From positions 1-64,000 of the forward strand of contig NZ_CANLZM010000001.1 in assembly GCF_947495565.1 (NCBI RefSeq): 64,000 nucleotides of DNA. Reading direction: 5' to 3'. Positions 55,501 to 63,505 of the stretch are shown here, in pieces; position 1 is the first letter of the stretch; the number at the start of each line of letters is the position of its first letter. The stretch is from an uncultured Pontibacter sp. Lineage in GTDB: Bacteria; Bacteroidota; Bacteroidia; Cytophagales; Hymenobacteraceae. Under the pieces are notes generated by a model, which saw only the letters and a list, made by a program, of their open reading frames with translations, did no database searches and was not told the DNA's origin. The position numbers and the translations under genes are program-made.

Positions 55501-57888
55501 ATCAGCGCCTGTAAAGTCTCCTTGTAGTTGCCCACGTACAGCCATTGGCTCCGGATAGAGGTTAAGGGCCTGTAAATCGGCTTTGGCCAGGTCCAGGTTA
55601 AAAGTATAAGCTGGCTGGGTTGTGTCGCGGAGGTTAAATTTACCCACAAGGTCAAAGGCCAGGTTCTGATCTTTGGCAGTGGCCTCTACTGTGTACAGGT
55701 TGCGGTTTACGTTGGCATTAAGCCTGATGTCGTTGTAAGTATAATTGTTATAGTCAAAGACTTTTAAGTTAGCTGTTACATCGGCCTGCATGGTTTCTGG
55801 GGTAAGGCCGGTGCCGCGCGCCTCAGCCTCCAGTGCTATTTTGCCAAGCCCCAGGCTGTCTGTCATCAACTGGTTCAGGTCGAAGCCGCCGCTGCGCACG
55901 GTAGCCGTAAAGCTTTCGTTCGCGCCCATATCTACTTTAGCCACCATATTACCAAAAGAGGTGCGCAGGTCAGCATTTGCATCGAAGGCGGCGAGGGTAC
56001 CTTGGTAATTACCCGTCATGCTCATTTGCGAAGGCAGCCTGAAATTTGGGGGAATAGTGCCTGCCGGTACCAGCGCCTGCACATCGGTGCGGGTGGTGGC
56101 AAAGCGGTCAATGTCCAGGTCCATGTATAAATTATCCGGATCCATGGCGTTGCGCACAGTTCCACTTACATCAACCTGTGTGTTGCTCAAGCCCGACAGT
56201 TGCAGCGTTTGGATACGCAGGTTATCAAGCTGTCCCTCGGCCCTGGCTGTAACCCTGATGTTGGAATTGGCTATACTTCTAAAAGATGGGTTTTCAGCCA
56301 TATCCGGCATAAAATACAGTACATCCTGCATGCCGATGTAGCTGTTGCTGATATCCACATCTAAGCCTACCTGCTCCGGGTTTTCGGCGATGGCTTCCAA
56401 AGAGGGGTATGTCATTGCCAATTGGTTTTGCAGATGGCTGTGCCCGGTTTTCAGATCCAGGTTGGTGAGGCTGGCGCTGGTAGAATCTACTACGATCTGC
56501 CCTTCGAAATTCTGTATGGCAAATCCGCTCTGCTCCTGTAGGGTCAGTTGGTTTAGGTTTACCTCCGATCGGTTAAGGCTATACTTTATGTCCTCGGCAT
56601 CCAGCACAATATCCTTGAAATTAAGGTGATTGTAGTCCATGCCGCGCGGCTGCTTTGGCGTGTTAAAGTTGTCGAAAGCCACGTTCAGGCCGGTTACATC
56701 GATTTCTCCGAGCGTAAGTACCCAATCCACAGTCTGGCCGTTTGCCTGCTCCACCGATTCATCAAGCTCTTCTGCGGTTCTGGCTGGGTTCACGGCCAGC
56801 GAGTCTGTCGGTTTATACTTTTCCTGTATATACTTGAGGTCTGTGTGGTGCAGATCAAAGGTGCTGAGTTCTATGCGTGCGTTTTTCAGGTCTATGTGAT
56901 CGGCTACCAACTCAGACTCCCCGAGCGCCAGCTCAATCTGCTGCTCAGCAGGCCGGCTCAGGTACTTTACCCGGAGGTTTTCGAGCGCTACCCGGTTCAG
57001 GCCGAAATCCATTTCCAGCGGCTCATAAGCAGAAGTATCGGGAGGAGGGAGCTTTGTTTGCTCGTAATCAACCCAAGTGTTAGCCAGCCTGATTTCATCC
57101 ACCATATAACGCTGCTCTTCCAGGTTCAACTCTTCCATGGTTGTGGTGAGGTCGCCGACACGGGTACGTATAAAGTTTCCGCCTGCCTCATCCTGAAACA
57201 CCACATACACATTTTCGAGGTTAACGGTGCCGAGCGTAATCTGCATGGCAGAAGAAGCGGTGTCGGCGGGTTGCGCTGCGGCGGTGTCCGTGGCAAAGGC
57301 CTCTGTAATAAAATCGAAATTCGTGGTGCTGTCTTCCCGGATGTGTAGCTTCAGTGTGGCGTTGTCAAGGTCTACTTTGCTGATATTTATCTCGCCTTTT
57401 ATCAGGGAAAGTATGGCCATATCTACGCCCAGTCGCTCAGAGTACCAAAGCGTATCCTGCTGCTGGTCTTCTACATACACCTCCTTCAGCACGAGGGCGT
57501 TACGCCAGTCGGTGGTAAAGCCGCCTATGTTTACCTCTGTGCCAAGTGTGTTCTGAAGGTAGTTCTCTCCCTGCCTGGCCAGGTAGTTCTGCACCCCCTG
57601 AAACTGCAGCGCGATGATAATAAGTATAAGCAGGCCAACTATAATGGCGAGTGGCCAAAGGATGACCTTTAGGGCGATTTTGGCTATATGTTTGGCAGAG
57701 GCGATAGTTGCTGGGTTTAAGTTTGTGCTTTGCTTTACGGAAAATGATATGCAAGGATAGGCTATAAAGAATATTTGTACCGACCAAAACTGTTTAAAGC
57801 AGGTTTTGACAGCCGTTTGGTACTGATAAAATATACATACAGCATATTCGCGCTTCTGGATTAAAAGTTGCAACAAATAAAAAAGCAC
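52594..57888 (-). CDS. TamB-family (DUF490) envelope-spanning protein
   Basis: The protein is about 1700 residues. One membrane anchor (VILWPLAIIVGLLILIIIAL) lies at about residues 74-95 of the longest frame. A very long beta-rich body follows, with repeats typical of AsmA/TamB tunnels, and ends with the conserved C-terminal DUF490 part (VTDATPITIIIDPITGDQLTVRG, then LNVAMRQQFLNDRLTVRVGTDIGLEGG) and a Glu/Arg-rich coil. TamB bridges the inner and outer membranes, with TamA as its partner, for lipid or protein transport. The 5' end is uncertain: the frame opens at a GTG (57888) inside the pfkA terminator stem, with TTG codons at 57876 and 57873, and I found no ATG, GTG or TTG close to the membrane anchor. 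Confidence 0.88.
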   Translation of the reverse strand: MLFYLLQLLIQKREYAVCIFYQYQTAVKTCFKQFWSVQIFFIAYPCISFSVKQSTNLNPATIASAKHIAKIALKVILWPLAIIVGLLILIIIALQFQGVQNYLARQGENYLQNTLGTEVNIGGFTTDWRNALVLKEVYVEDQQQDTLWYSERLGVDMAILSLIKGEINISKVDLDNATLKLHIREDSTTNFDFITEAFATDTAAAQPADTASSAMQITLGTVNLENVYVVFQDEAGGNFIRTRVGDLTTTMEELNLEEQRYMVDEIRLANTWVDYEQTKLPPPDTSAYEPLEMDFGLNRVALENLRVKYLSRPAEQQIELALGESELVADHIDLKNARIELSTFDLHHTDLKYIQEKYKPTDSLAVNPARTAEELDESVEQANGQTVDWVLTLGEIDVTGLNVAFDNFNTPKQPRGMDYNHLNFKDIVLDAEDIKYSLNRSEVNLNQLTLQEQSGFAIQNFEGQIVVDSTSASLTNLDLKTGHSHLQNQLAMTYPSLEAIAENPEQVGLDVDISNSYIGMQDVLYFMPDMAENPSFRSIANSNIRVTARAEGQLDNLRIQTLQLSGLSNTQVDVSGTVRNAMDPDNLYMDLDIDRFATTRTDVQALVPAGTIPPNFRLPSQMSMTGNYQGTLAAFDANADLRTSFGNMVAKVDMGANESFTATVRSGGFDLNQLMTDSLGLGKIALEAEARGTGLTPETMQADVTANLKVFDYNNYTYNDIRLNANVNRNLYTVEATAKDQNLAFDLVGKFNLRDTTQPAYTFNLDLAKADLQALNLYPEPMAVRGQLQGDFTGADASTLSGRLAAQELKVQHNGTTYPVDSLLMTLAQRGETAEIMVQSDVVDADMRFRNSLATLPTALQKHFSNYLDLQPDPPFPANLSLDDFTATIDLKQTGLITSFVPGLEQLQPATPITATYNGDNQQLALNGRISKIVYTDYTLHNIDLAVRGDRNQLAYDLNLQKLLSPSLTADNIRIDGAARDNELAVRLTIAGDSTQQDERLVLGGVLNSMNRGYRFSLNPDQLVINGDDWDVPQDNYLQFDTNLLYANNIRLAYGNQAIILNSTGPVAPNAPLTANFENVDIGYLMRTIQEPQDSLIAGTINGTATVRNIMTDNLAFTSDLTISDFAYEGVPVGNLALQASSGTNNRYNIDARLTGNSNQVVINGFMEPQPNATLLNLNANINNLNMASLEGFMAGMVTQLDGSATGDLRIAGTLEQPNIQGQLNFNQAQFNITMLGSLFTLQNEQLEFNEQGIRFPNFTITDSLGNDMVINGNILTETYTDFEFGLEVDTERFLALNSTAQDNSLFYGTVYVNANASITGDMAQPAIKVNARVLDGSEFTTVIPADQVGAAERDGIVEFVNLNPQMTRVIRAEQEDSTEVTGFVGADIEAQITVTDATPITIIIDPITGDQLTVRGSADPLFIGMRPSGEINMSGRFTVSDGKYSMDFYDLASRELDIAEGSYINWTGDPLQAIMDITAIYNVETAPQELVASQAAGTLTPDLQNQVPFQVYVFVRGEILTPEISFDIRLPEEEQGSVPPMVVSSLGNLRQDESELNKQVFSLLVLNRFMAPDPLTSSGGGFESTARNSLGQVMTDQLNQLTNRYAGGLGLELGVDSYQDYSSGSAEGRTDLNVAMRQQFLNDRLTVRVGTDIGLEGGSQSNQTMSGFGGDISVEYSLTEDGRLRVRGFQRNQYEGFIEGGDVRATGVSLIYVREYNNFSDLFRDLEGRRRREEERRIEAAREFREEEKELKEEEKLQEEGTE

Positions 57889-57925
57889 CCTGAACTAAGT
57901 AGTTTATACTCAGCCCAGGGTGCTT
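57883..57925 (-). terminator. pfkA intrinsic terminator
   Basis: Arms AAGCACCCTG (57883-57892) and CAGGGTGCTT (57916-57925) are followed on the minus strand by a U-run. The loop can form a second small stem. It overlaps the first codon of the longest tamB frame. Confidence 0.82.
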
Positions 57926-57978
57926 CTATGCTTTATAACGCGCTTGCGGTCTCAGTTCCGAAACCCAGCTGTTGCTAG

Positions 57979-58950
57979 TTACACTGAAAGCACGTTTACC
58001 ATTTTCAGGTAATGCGGGTTAATCAGTTTGTCTTTCGTAATTGTATCGATGAAAGGTGTGTACACTAATTCGCCGTTTATAATACCGGCCATTTCGCATT
58101 TGCGGCCTTCCAGCAGACCCTCTACGCAGGCAATTCCCAATTGGCTAGCCAGCATACGGTCGGCAGCGGTTGGGGCTCCCCCGCGCTGCACGTGGCCAAG
58201 TATGGTGACACGGGCATCCATGTGCGGCAGCTCCTGCTGTACTCTATGAGCCACATCGTTAGCGTTGCCTGCTTCGTCGCCCTCTGCCACAATAACGATA
58301 AAAGAGGTTTTGGAGCGGTTCCAGCCGGTTCTAAGCGTGTCTACAACGTGGTCTATACTTGTTTCAGCCTCTGGTATCATTACAATCTCAGCGCCGCCGC
58401 CTATGGCGCAAGGTATGGCAATGTAACCGGAGTCGCGGCCCATCACTTCTATAAAAAATACGCGGTCGTGGCTATCGGCCGTATCCCGGATCTTGTCTAT
58501 CGCGTCTAGCGCAGTGTTAACAGCTGTATCGTAGCCAATGGTGTAGTCTGTGCCGTAAAGGTCGTTATCAATAGTGCCTGGGGCGCCTACTGTAGGTATG
58601 CCGAACTCTTCGTAAAAAACATTGGCTCCTGTAAACGTGCCATCTCCGCCAATGCAGACAAGTCCTTCTATGCCGTGCTTCATCAGTTGCTCGTAGGCTT
58701 GCTTGCGTCCTTCGGGTGTCACGAATTCTTTGCTGCGGGCCGAACGTAAAATGGTGCCGCCTTTCTGGATGATATTACTTACCGAGTGAGAGTCCATTTT
58801 ATAGATCTCGCCCTTAATCATACCTTTATAGCCGCGGTGGATACCATATATTTCTACCCCATGATAAACGGCTGCTCTTACAATAGCTCTGATACACGCG
58901 TTCATACCTGGCGAGTCGCCGCCCGAAGTAAATACTCCTATCCTCTTCAT
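57979..58950 (-). CDS. pfkA: 6-phosphofructokinase
   Basis: I choose the start at 58950 (MKRIGVFTSGGDSPGMN), because the longer frame to 58989 adds thirteen polar residues not usual in the family. The 323-residue ATP-dependent enzyme has the GGDSPGMN nucleotide loop, VCIGGDGTFTGA, and the catalytic TIDND segment within GTIDNDLYGTDYTIGYDTA, as well as MGRDSGYIA and VTILGHVQRGG. It phosphorylates fructose 6-phosphate in glycolysis. It is monocistronic with its own terminator. Confidence 0.97.
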   Translation of the reverse strand: MKRIGVFTSGGDSPGMNACIRAIVRAAVYHGVEIYGIHRGYKGMIKGEIYKMDSHSVSNIIQKGGTILRSARSKEFVTPEGRKQAYEQLMKHGIEGLVCIGGDGTFTGANVFYEEFGIPTVGAPGTIDNDLYGTDYTIGYDTAVNTALDAIDKIRDTADSHDRVFFIEVMGRDSGYIAIPCAIGGGAEIVMIPEAETSIDHVVDTLRTGWNRSKTSFIVIVAEGDEAGNANDVAHRVQQELPHMDARVTILGHVQRGGAPTAADRMLASQLGIACVEGLLEGRKCEMAGIINGELVYTPFIDTITKDKLINPHYLKMVNVLSV

Positions 58951-59253
58951 GGTGTTGTTGTGTCTGTTGTTAGTGGTAATGTTACTCAAAGATCGAAAAA
59001 CGAATGTTATCTAAATTTTAATTTATGCACGGCATCCGCTCAAACAGTTATTGTTGTGCGGTACGATTAAAAACTGACGATATTGTGCGACTTTAAATAG
59101 AGAAAACCGTATTTTAAATCGACACATCGTACGCTCACTTAGTGGCGAGATTTACTGCTTTAAGAATGGAAGGTTCTCCTTACTTTTGGTGCAGATACCG
59201 TGTCAACACAAATTGGAGTCCAAGTAAAGTAATTTAACCTACAGAGGCAACGT
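58951..59253. other. Divergent intergenic region pfkA / TerB-like gene
   Basis: About 300 AT-rich bases must hold the promoters of both neighbours. I see no gene or strong dyad in it. Confidence 0.45.
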
Positions 59254-59679
59254 ATGTTCGGTTTTTTTGAGAGTGAAGAGACAAAAAGATTAAAAAGCCA
59301 TATCTCTAACCTTGGAGCGTTGGCAAAAGTTGATGGGCATTTAGACCCTTCCGAGATGAAATTTATCATTGCCATCGGCCAGAAGCACGGGTTAAAACCC
59401 AATGAAGTGCGGGACCTGCTAACCGATGTTAATGTAAAGGCTCCGCAGCTGCCAACCAACGACTCCGAGCGTTTCGACCAGATATATGATTTGGTGGAGA
59501 TGATGCTGGCTGACGGCATTGTAGACGAAAACGAGATGGATTTCTGCATTAACATGGCCGCTAAGCTTGGTTTCAAAAAATCAATTGTAGGGGTGCTGGT
59601 AGGTAAGATCTCGATGGGGGTGAAAGACGGCTTAACGCGCGATAACATCAAACGTGAGGCCCAAGCATTCTTAAATTAG
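59254..59679 (+). CDS. TerB-like helical protein
   Basis: The 141-residue all-helical protein has the TerB pattern: ALAKVDGHLDPSEMKFI followed by LADGIVDENEMDFCI, each a helix with acidic residues that can bind metal. TerB-type proteins are linked to tellurite resistance and stress, but stand-alone copies are of unknown role. The start is the ATG at MFGFFES, with no alternative nearby. No other ter gene is seen here. Confidence 0.78.
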   Translation: MFGFFESEETKRLKSHISNLGALAKVDGHLDPSEMKFIIAIGQKHGLKPNEVRDLLTDVNVKAPQLPTNDSERFDQIYDLVEMMLADGIVDENEMDFCINMAAKLGFKKSIVGVLVGKISMGVKDGLTRDNIKREAQAFLN

Positions 59680-59721
59680 CAATAAAATCATATTTATACT
59701 TCATTCCTTAGGCGGTAATGC

Positions 59722-59783
59722 GCCTCATCCGGCGCGTATATATTTAGTAGTTTACACTAAACTTGCATTTAGCCGGATGAGGC
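59722..59783 (+). promoter_or_regulatory. 12-base stem that captures the start codon of the membrane-protein gene
   Basis: GCCTCATCCGGC (59722-59733) and GCCGGATGAGGC (59772-59783) are perfect inverted repeats 38 bases apart. The ATG of the next gene (59777-59779) is inside the second arm. In RNA this would hide the initiation site; as DNA it could be an operator. The AT-rich loop may include the promoter. Confidence 0.5.
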
Positions 59784-60112
59784 AAAACCCAAATTCATCT
59801 CTGTTTCTGATATTATCGTTGTACGGAAGCCTGCTTATGGCGGTGGCAGCTTATTACCTGTCGTCCGACTACCGGCCGCTGGAGTTTCTGATGCGTTTCA
59901 GCACCTTCTGGTTCTGTAGCTTTTTGCTGGCGCTACTGGTCACTTTATACTATACCAGAAGGCAGATTTATACTTTGTCTAAGGTAGACAGGAGCCGCGT
60001 GCTGCTGTTTAGCACGTATGCTGTAGGGGCAGGGCTAGCTATTGCTATTGCCGTAGCCAGTTTGTTTTTCCTGTTAGGATTACCCGGTAGTAAGACAGGC
60101 TTCACATTTTAG
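59777..60112 (+). CDS. Small membrane protein, function unknown
   Basis: The 111-residue protein has three hydrophobic segments at about 8-27, 38-58 and 78-102, with a basic loop (YYTRRQIYTLSKVDRSR) between the second and third. I do not recognise the family. Coding support is the composition and hydrophobic pattern only. Its start codon is within a stable inverted repeat (59722-59783), which suggests translational control. Confidence 0.65.
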   Translation: MRQNPNSSLFLILSLYGSLLMAVAAYYLSSDYRPLEFLMRFSTFWFCSFLLALLVTLYYTRRQIYTLSKVDRSRVLLFSTYAVGAGLAIAIAVASLFFLLGLPGSKTGFTF

Positions 60113-60160
60113 GCCGGCACTGCGCCAGGTATGTGGCAGTACTGACAGCTTTTTCAGGTA

Positions 60161-60787
60161 TCATTCCTGCACTTTCATCTCATAATTTATAAAGCCGCCA
60201 TTCTGGTAAATATAAACGCTTTTCTGCTGCCCTACACCAAGTACAAAAGCATCGTGCGGAAGCTCAATCTCATTCATATTATGCGCATTCTGGATTTGCT
60301 CGCCCTGAGGCAGCCGGTACAGGTAGTATAAGCTTTTCAGGTTGCCACGCTCGTTAAAGAGGATATCCCTTTTCAGCTCCACCAACTCATACTTGCCATC
60401 TTGCTGCTGCACAGCGGCTACTATGATCAGTTCGTCGCCTTGCCGTAGCTGCAGCGCTACATCTGCGCGGTTGTCGCCGTTAAAGTCGCCGTGGGCCATG
60501 GCCGGAGTGCCGGGGTGCTCTTCTGCCTGCTGCTGTGCGTTTGCTGCAATCTCAGGCCGCTCCCAGCCTTGGTACTGCGCTGCCAGTAGCTGCATAACGG
60601 GTTGCGGTAACGGCACAACTGGAGCGATCTCATTCTCGTCTGTCCTGAGTGCATCCTTGCCAGTGTCTGTAATAGAGTCCAGCGCTTCAGCGGGAGGGGC
60701 CACCTGCACATGCTGTTCCTGTACCTCTTCGTTTTCCGGCGAACAGGCTAACAGGCAAAGCGGCAGTAAGTATAGTGTAGCTTTCAT
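60161..60787 (-). CDS. Hypothetical lipoprotein with a calcium-loop-like FG-GAP motif
   Basis: The 208-residue protein has a lipoprotein signal with lipobox LLAC (Cys15), an acidic linker to about 60, then a folded part with DFNGDNRADVAL, the DxxxDxxxD-type calcium-loop motif found in FG-GAP/VCBS repeats. Later strands (DELIIVAAV, KSVYIYQNGGF) fit a single propeller-like unit. I do not recognise a specific family. It follows the SLC13 transporter gene by 48 bases on the same strand. Confidence 0.72.
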   Translation of the reverse strand: MKATLYLLPLCLLACSPENEEVQEQHVQVAPPAEALDSITDTGKDALRTDENEIAPVVPLPQPVMQLLAAQYQGWERPEIAANAQQQAEEHPGTPAMAHGDFNGDNRADVALQLRQGDELIIVAAVQQQDGKYELVELKRDILFNERGNLKSLYYLYRLPQGEQIQNAHNMNEIELPHDAFVLGVGQQKSVYIYQNGGFINYEMKVQE

Positions 60788-60835
60788 AAGCAGTTATGTT
60801 GGTACTTTTACTGTACTGCCTTTAGCGGCAAGCTG

Positions 60836-62593
60836 TTACAGAGGCCAGATAATCGGGGTCATGATCAGGATAACGATGATGAGCAAGAGCGTGAGCGGAG
60901 AGCCGACTTTAATAAAATCCTTAAAGCGGTATTTGCCGGGGCTGTAAACCAGAATACAAGCGGGCTCAAAAGGCGTTACAAGCGATACCGAAGCAGCCAG
61001 CATAATGGCAATGGCAAAAGCTCTGGGATCAGAGCCGAGCGTTTCTGCCGTGCGCAGGGCAACAGGCACAATGACAAGCGCCGCCGCTGCGTTAGACATA
61101 GGTTGAGTAAGAATAACCGTAAGCAGCACAAAGCCAGCCAGTACCGCCAACTTGCCCATTGAGCCCAATAAGTCTACGATGCCTTCTGCCAGGAAATCGG
61201 CGGCGCCTGAGTTTTCCATCGCTGAGCCAAAGGCAGTCATGCCGCCTATCAGTATCAGCAGTTTAAAATCTATGGCAGCGTACGCCTTATCGGAGCTGAT
61301 GCACCTGAAAAGTATGGTGCAGAGTGCTGCCAAAAGAAAAGCGATGGAAAGCGGCAGTACATTTAAAGTGCCTAATAGTATGGCAATAACAAAGCAGGAG
61401 ATGGCGATAATGCCTTTTCGCTTTTTAAAGAGCAAAGGCTCAAACTCGTCGATTAGGGCCAGGTTGCTGGAGTTGCGCAGTTGGTTAAGCCGTTCCGGTG
61501 AGCCCTGCACCAGCAGCACGTCGCCGAGCTGCAGTTTTATACTTCCAATTTTGCTGCGCAGCGTTTCGCCGTGGCGGGAGATGGCCAGCACCACAAGCCC
61601 GTAGCGTTGCAGAAAATTTATTTCTTTCACGGTGCGGCCAATCAGGACGGACTGCCGCACCACCAGCAGTTCCGCCAGCCGGATATTGTCTGTTTCGAGG
61701 TCTTTTTGCAGGATGACATCGGCCATAATATCAATGCCTTTGGTTTCCTTTACCTTCATCAGGTTATCCAGGTCTCCTTCCACCAGCAGCACATCGCTTT
61801 CGTTAATGCGTGTCCGGAAATCAGGTAGAAAGTTATCTTTACCCCGGATGATATTGAGAATGCGGAAGTTAAGTGAGGTAAGGTCGGAGGCGAAAACCAG
61901 CTGCCCCACCAGCGGAGACTCCTCCCGCACCACGATTTCGGTTAGGTACTTCTGCAGTTTATACTCATCGGCTAGCTGCTGGTCTTCGTAGCTGGGTAAC
62001 ATGCGCTGCCCGATTGTCATCATATAAATCACGCCCACCACAAAAATTATAAAGCCTATGCCCGATATTTCAAAAACCCCGATGGGAGGGAGGCCAGTTT
62101 TAGCGATATAGCCACTCACAGCCACGTTAGTTGAGGTGCCGATAAGGGTGCAGGTGCCCCCAAGTATGGCCGCGAAAGCCAATGGCATCAGGAGCTTAGA
62201 GGCGCTCGTGTTAATACGCCGCGAGAGGCCTACCAGCGGCGTGACAAACATTGCCGTAACGGTGGTATTGTTCATAAACGCGGACACAAAACCTGTAACC
62301 ACCATTACCGTGAACAGCATGAGGTTTGTGCTCTTGTGCGCCAGCCGTACCAGCCTGACCACGGCAAAATCCAGGATACCGGTTTCTTGGAGGGCGGCGC
62401 TAAGTATAAAAATAGAGGCTATAATAATGATGAAGTCGCTGCTGAAGCCGGCAAAAGCCTCTTCGGCGGATATAATGCGCGTGCTTGCCAGAACGATGAG
62501 CATCAGCAGCGTAACAATCTCGATCGAAAGCTTTTCTGTAGCAAACAGCACCACTGCAATTACCAGCAGTGTCAGCACAATGGCTATTTCCAT
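60836..62593 (-). CDS. SLC13/DASS-family transporter with RCK_C (TrkA-C) domains
   Basis: The 585-residue inner-membrane protein has two halves of hydrophobic helices. The first includes GFSSDFIIIIASIFILSAALQETG and FMNNTTVTAMFVTPLV, the second LILIGGMTAFGSAMENSGAADFL and TQPMSNAAAALVIVPVAL. Between them (about 205-375) lie two cytoplasmic TrkA-C domains. The SNT/NNT motifs match sodium-coupled dicarboxylate or sulfate transporters. The substrate is not certain; sulfate, phosphate or dicarboxylate are possible. It and the lipoprotein gene are in the same direction and may be co-transcribed. Confidence 0.88.
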   Translation of the reverse strand: MEIAIVLTLLVIAVVLFATEKLSIEIVTLLMLIVLASTRIISAEEAFAGFSSDFIIIIASIFILSAALQETGILDFAVVRLVRLAHKSTNLMLFTVMVVTGFVSAFMNNTTVTAMFVTPLVGLSRRINTSASKLLMPLAFAAILGGTCTLIGTSTNVAVSGYIAKTGLPPIGVFEISGIGFIIFVVGVIYMMTIGQRMLPSYEDQQLADEYKLQKYLTEIVVREESPLVGQLVFASDLTSLNFRILNIIRGKDNFLPDFRTRINESDVLLVEGDLDNLMKVKETKGIDIMADVILQKDLETDNIRLAELLVVRQSVLIGRTVKEINFLQRYGLVVLAISRHGETLRSKIGSIKLQLGDVLLVQGSPERLNQLRNSSNLALIDEFEPLLFKKRKGIIAISCFVIAILLGTLNVLPLSIAFLLAALCTILFRCISSDKAYAAIDFKLLILIGGMTAFGSAMENSGAADFLAEGIVDLLGSMGKLAVLAGFVLLTVILTQPMSNAAAALVIVPVALRTAETLGSDPRAFAIAIMLAASVSLVTPFEPACILVYSPGKYRFKDFIKVGSPLTLLLIIVILIMTPIIWPL

Positions 62594-62769
62594 AAAGTTC
62601 AGTTGATGTGCTTATACTCCAGGTGTTAAAGTATAGCCCCGGTTTTTACGTGCAATTGCTGCCGCGGTTGCTGCTGTTGCTGTGTTAGATTTGAGTTGTG
62701 AGTTTGATGAAAGAATTGCACTGGATTTTAGCTCGTAGCATGCTTTCTGGTGGAGGTTGTTCTCATTTG

Positions 62770-63346
62770 TAAATTTATACTTTTATAGCTGCTGCTTGTT
62801 TACGTAAGGAGATTTATACCTTTATAGCTGCTGCTTCTGGCAACTTGAGCCAGGCTATAATTTCTAGCAGCTGTTCATTCTCTGCTTTACCAGCTGCTCG
62901 TTTCATTTCTGGCTTTGGCTCCCTCTAGACGGGGGTAGGGGCCCTCTTTAAGGTAGGCCTCGTCCTGGGGGTAGGGGCCCTCGATAAGGGCATCGCGCCT
63001 TCTACATTTCCGTTGCTCCTGCGTCGCAATTTCGCTGAAGCGAAACTGGAAATCTAGAAGGCGCTCAACTCAAGGACTGGGATCAGTTTTCGATAGCCCT
63101 CGCTGATGAAACTTGAACCAAACTCCCTCCCCTGTTCTTAGGGGAGGGCCGGGGCGGGGTAAAATTCACCGCCTTAGAGTAGTGAGAACGAGAGTTCGAA
63201 ACTAGCGAGCGTAGCTCTGAGGGGTTAGGGGTGGTTGGATAATACAGCTGAAGGAGCTTTTCCAAAGTCCCTCTTCAAAGGGGGCAGGGGGATGAAATCA
63301 TTCACTAGCAATTCCCCTCTCGGGAGGGGCAGGAGTGGGTTTATAC
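62770..63346 (-). repeat. Mosaic intergenic repeat, long copy 3 (inverted)
   Basis: In reverse complement this is colinear with 40019-40531. The block 63162-63240 matches 40122-40200 with few changes. GGGGGTAGGGGCCCTC units lie near 62935 and 62969, and the part nearest 62888-62945 and 63290-63346 matches copy 1. At its left end a 24-base unit beginning ATTTATAC and ending GCTGCTGCTT is repeated twice (about 62772 and 62812). The rest of the 62594-63505 gap holds no gene that I can see. Confidence 0.87.
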
Positions 63347-63505
63347 CAGCAGGGACAGGTCACGAACTGCCCGCGTTACCAACGCTAAGGGTTTTATAAT
63401 TTAGCCAAAGTAACAACAGTACCTTCTTCATACCCAAGGACAGGCAGAAGCAGTTAGACCCGGTACTGAAGTATCAGATCTATAGGTGCAAATCCGCTCA
63501 AGTTT

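Noticed and set aside
6113-63346. CRISPR array as an explanation for the GC-rich repeats
   Set aside because: The repeats are few, irregular in spacing and far apart, and no cas gene is present.
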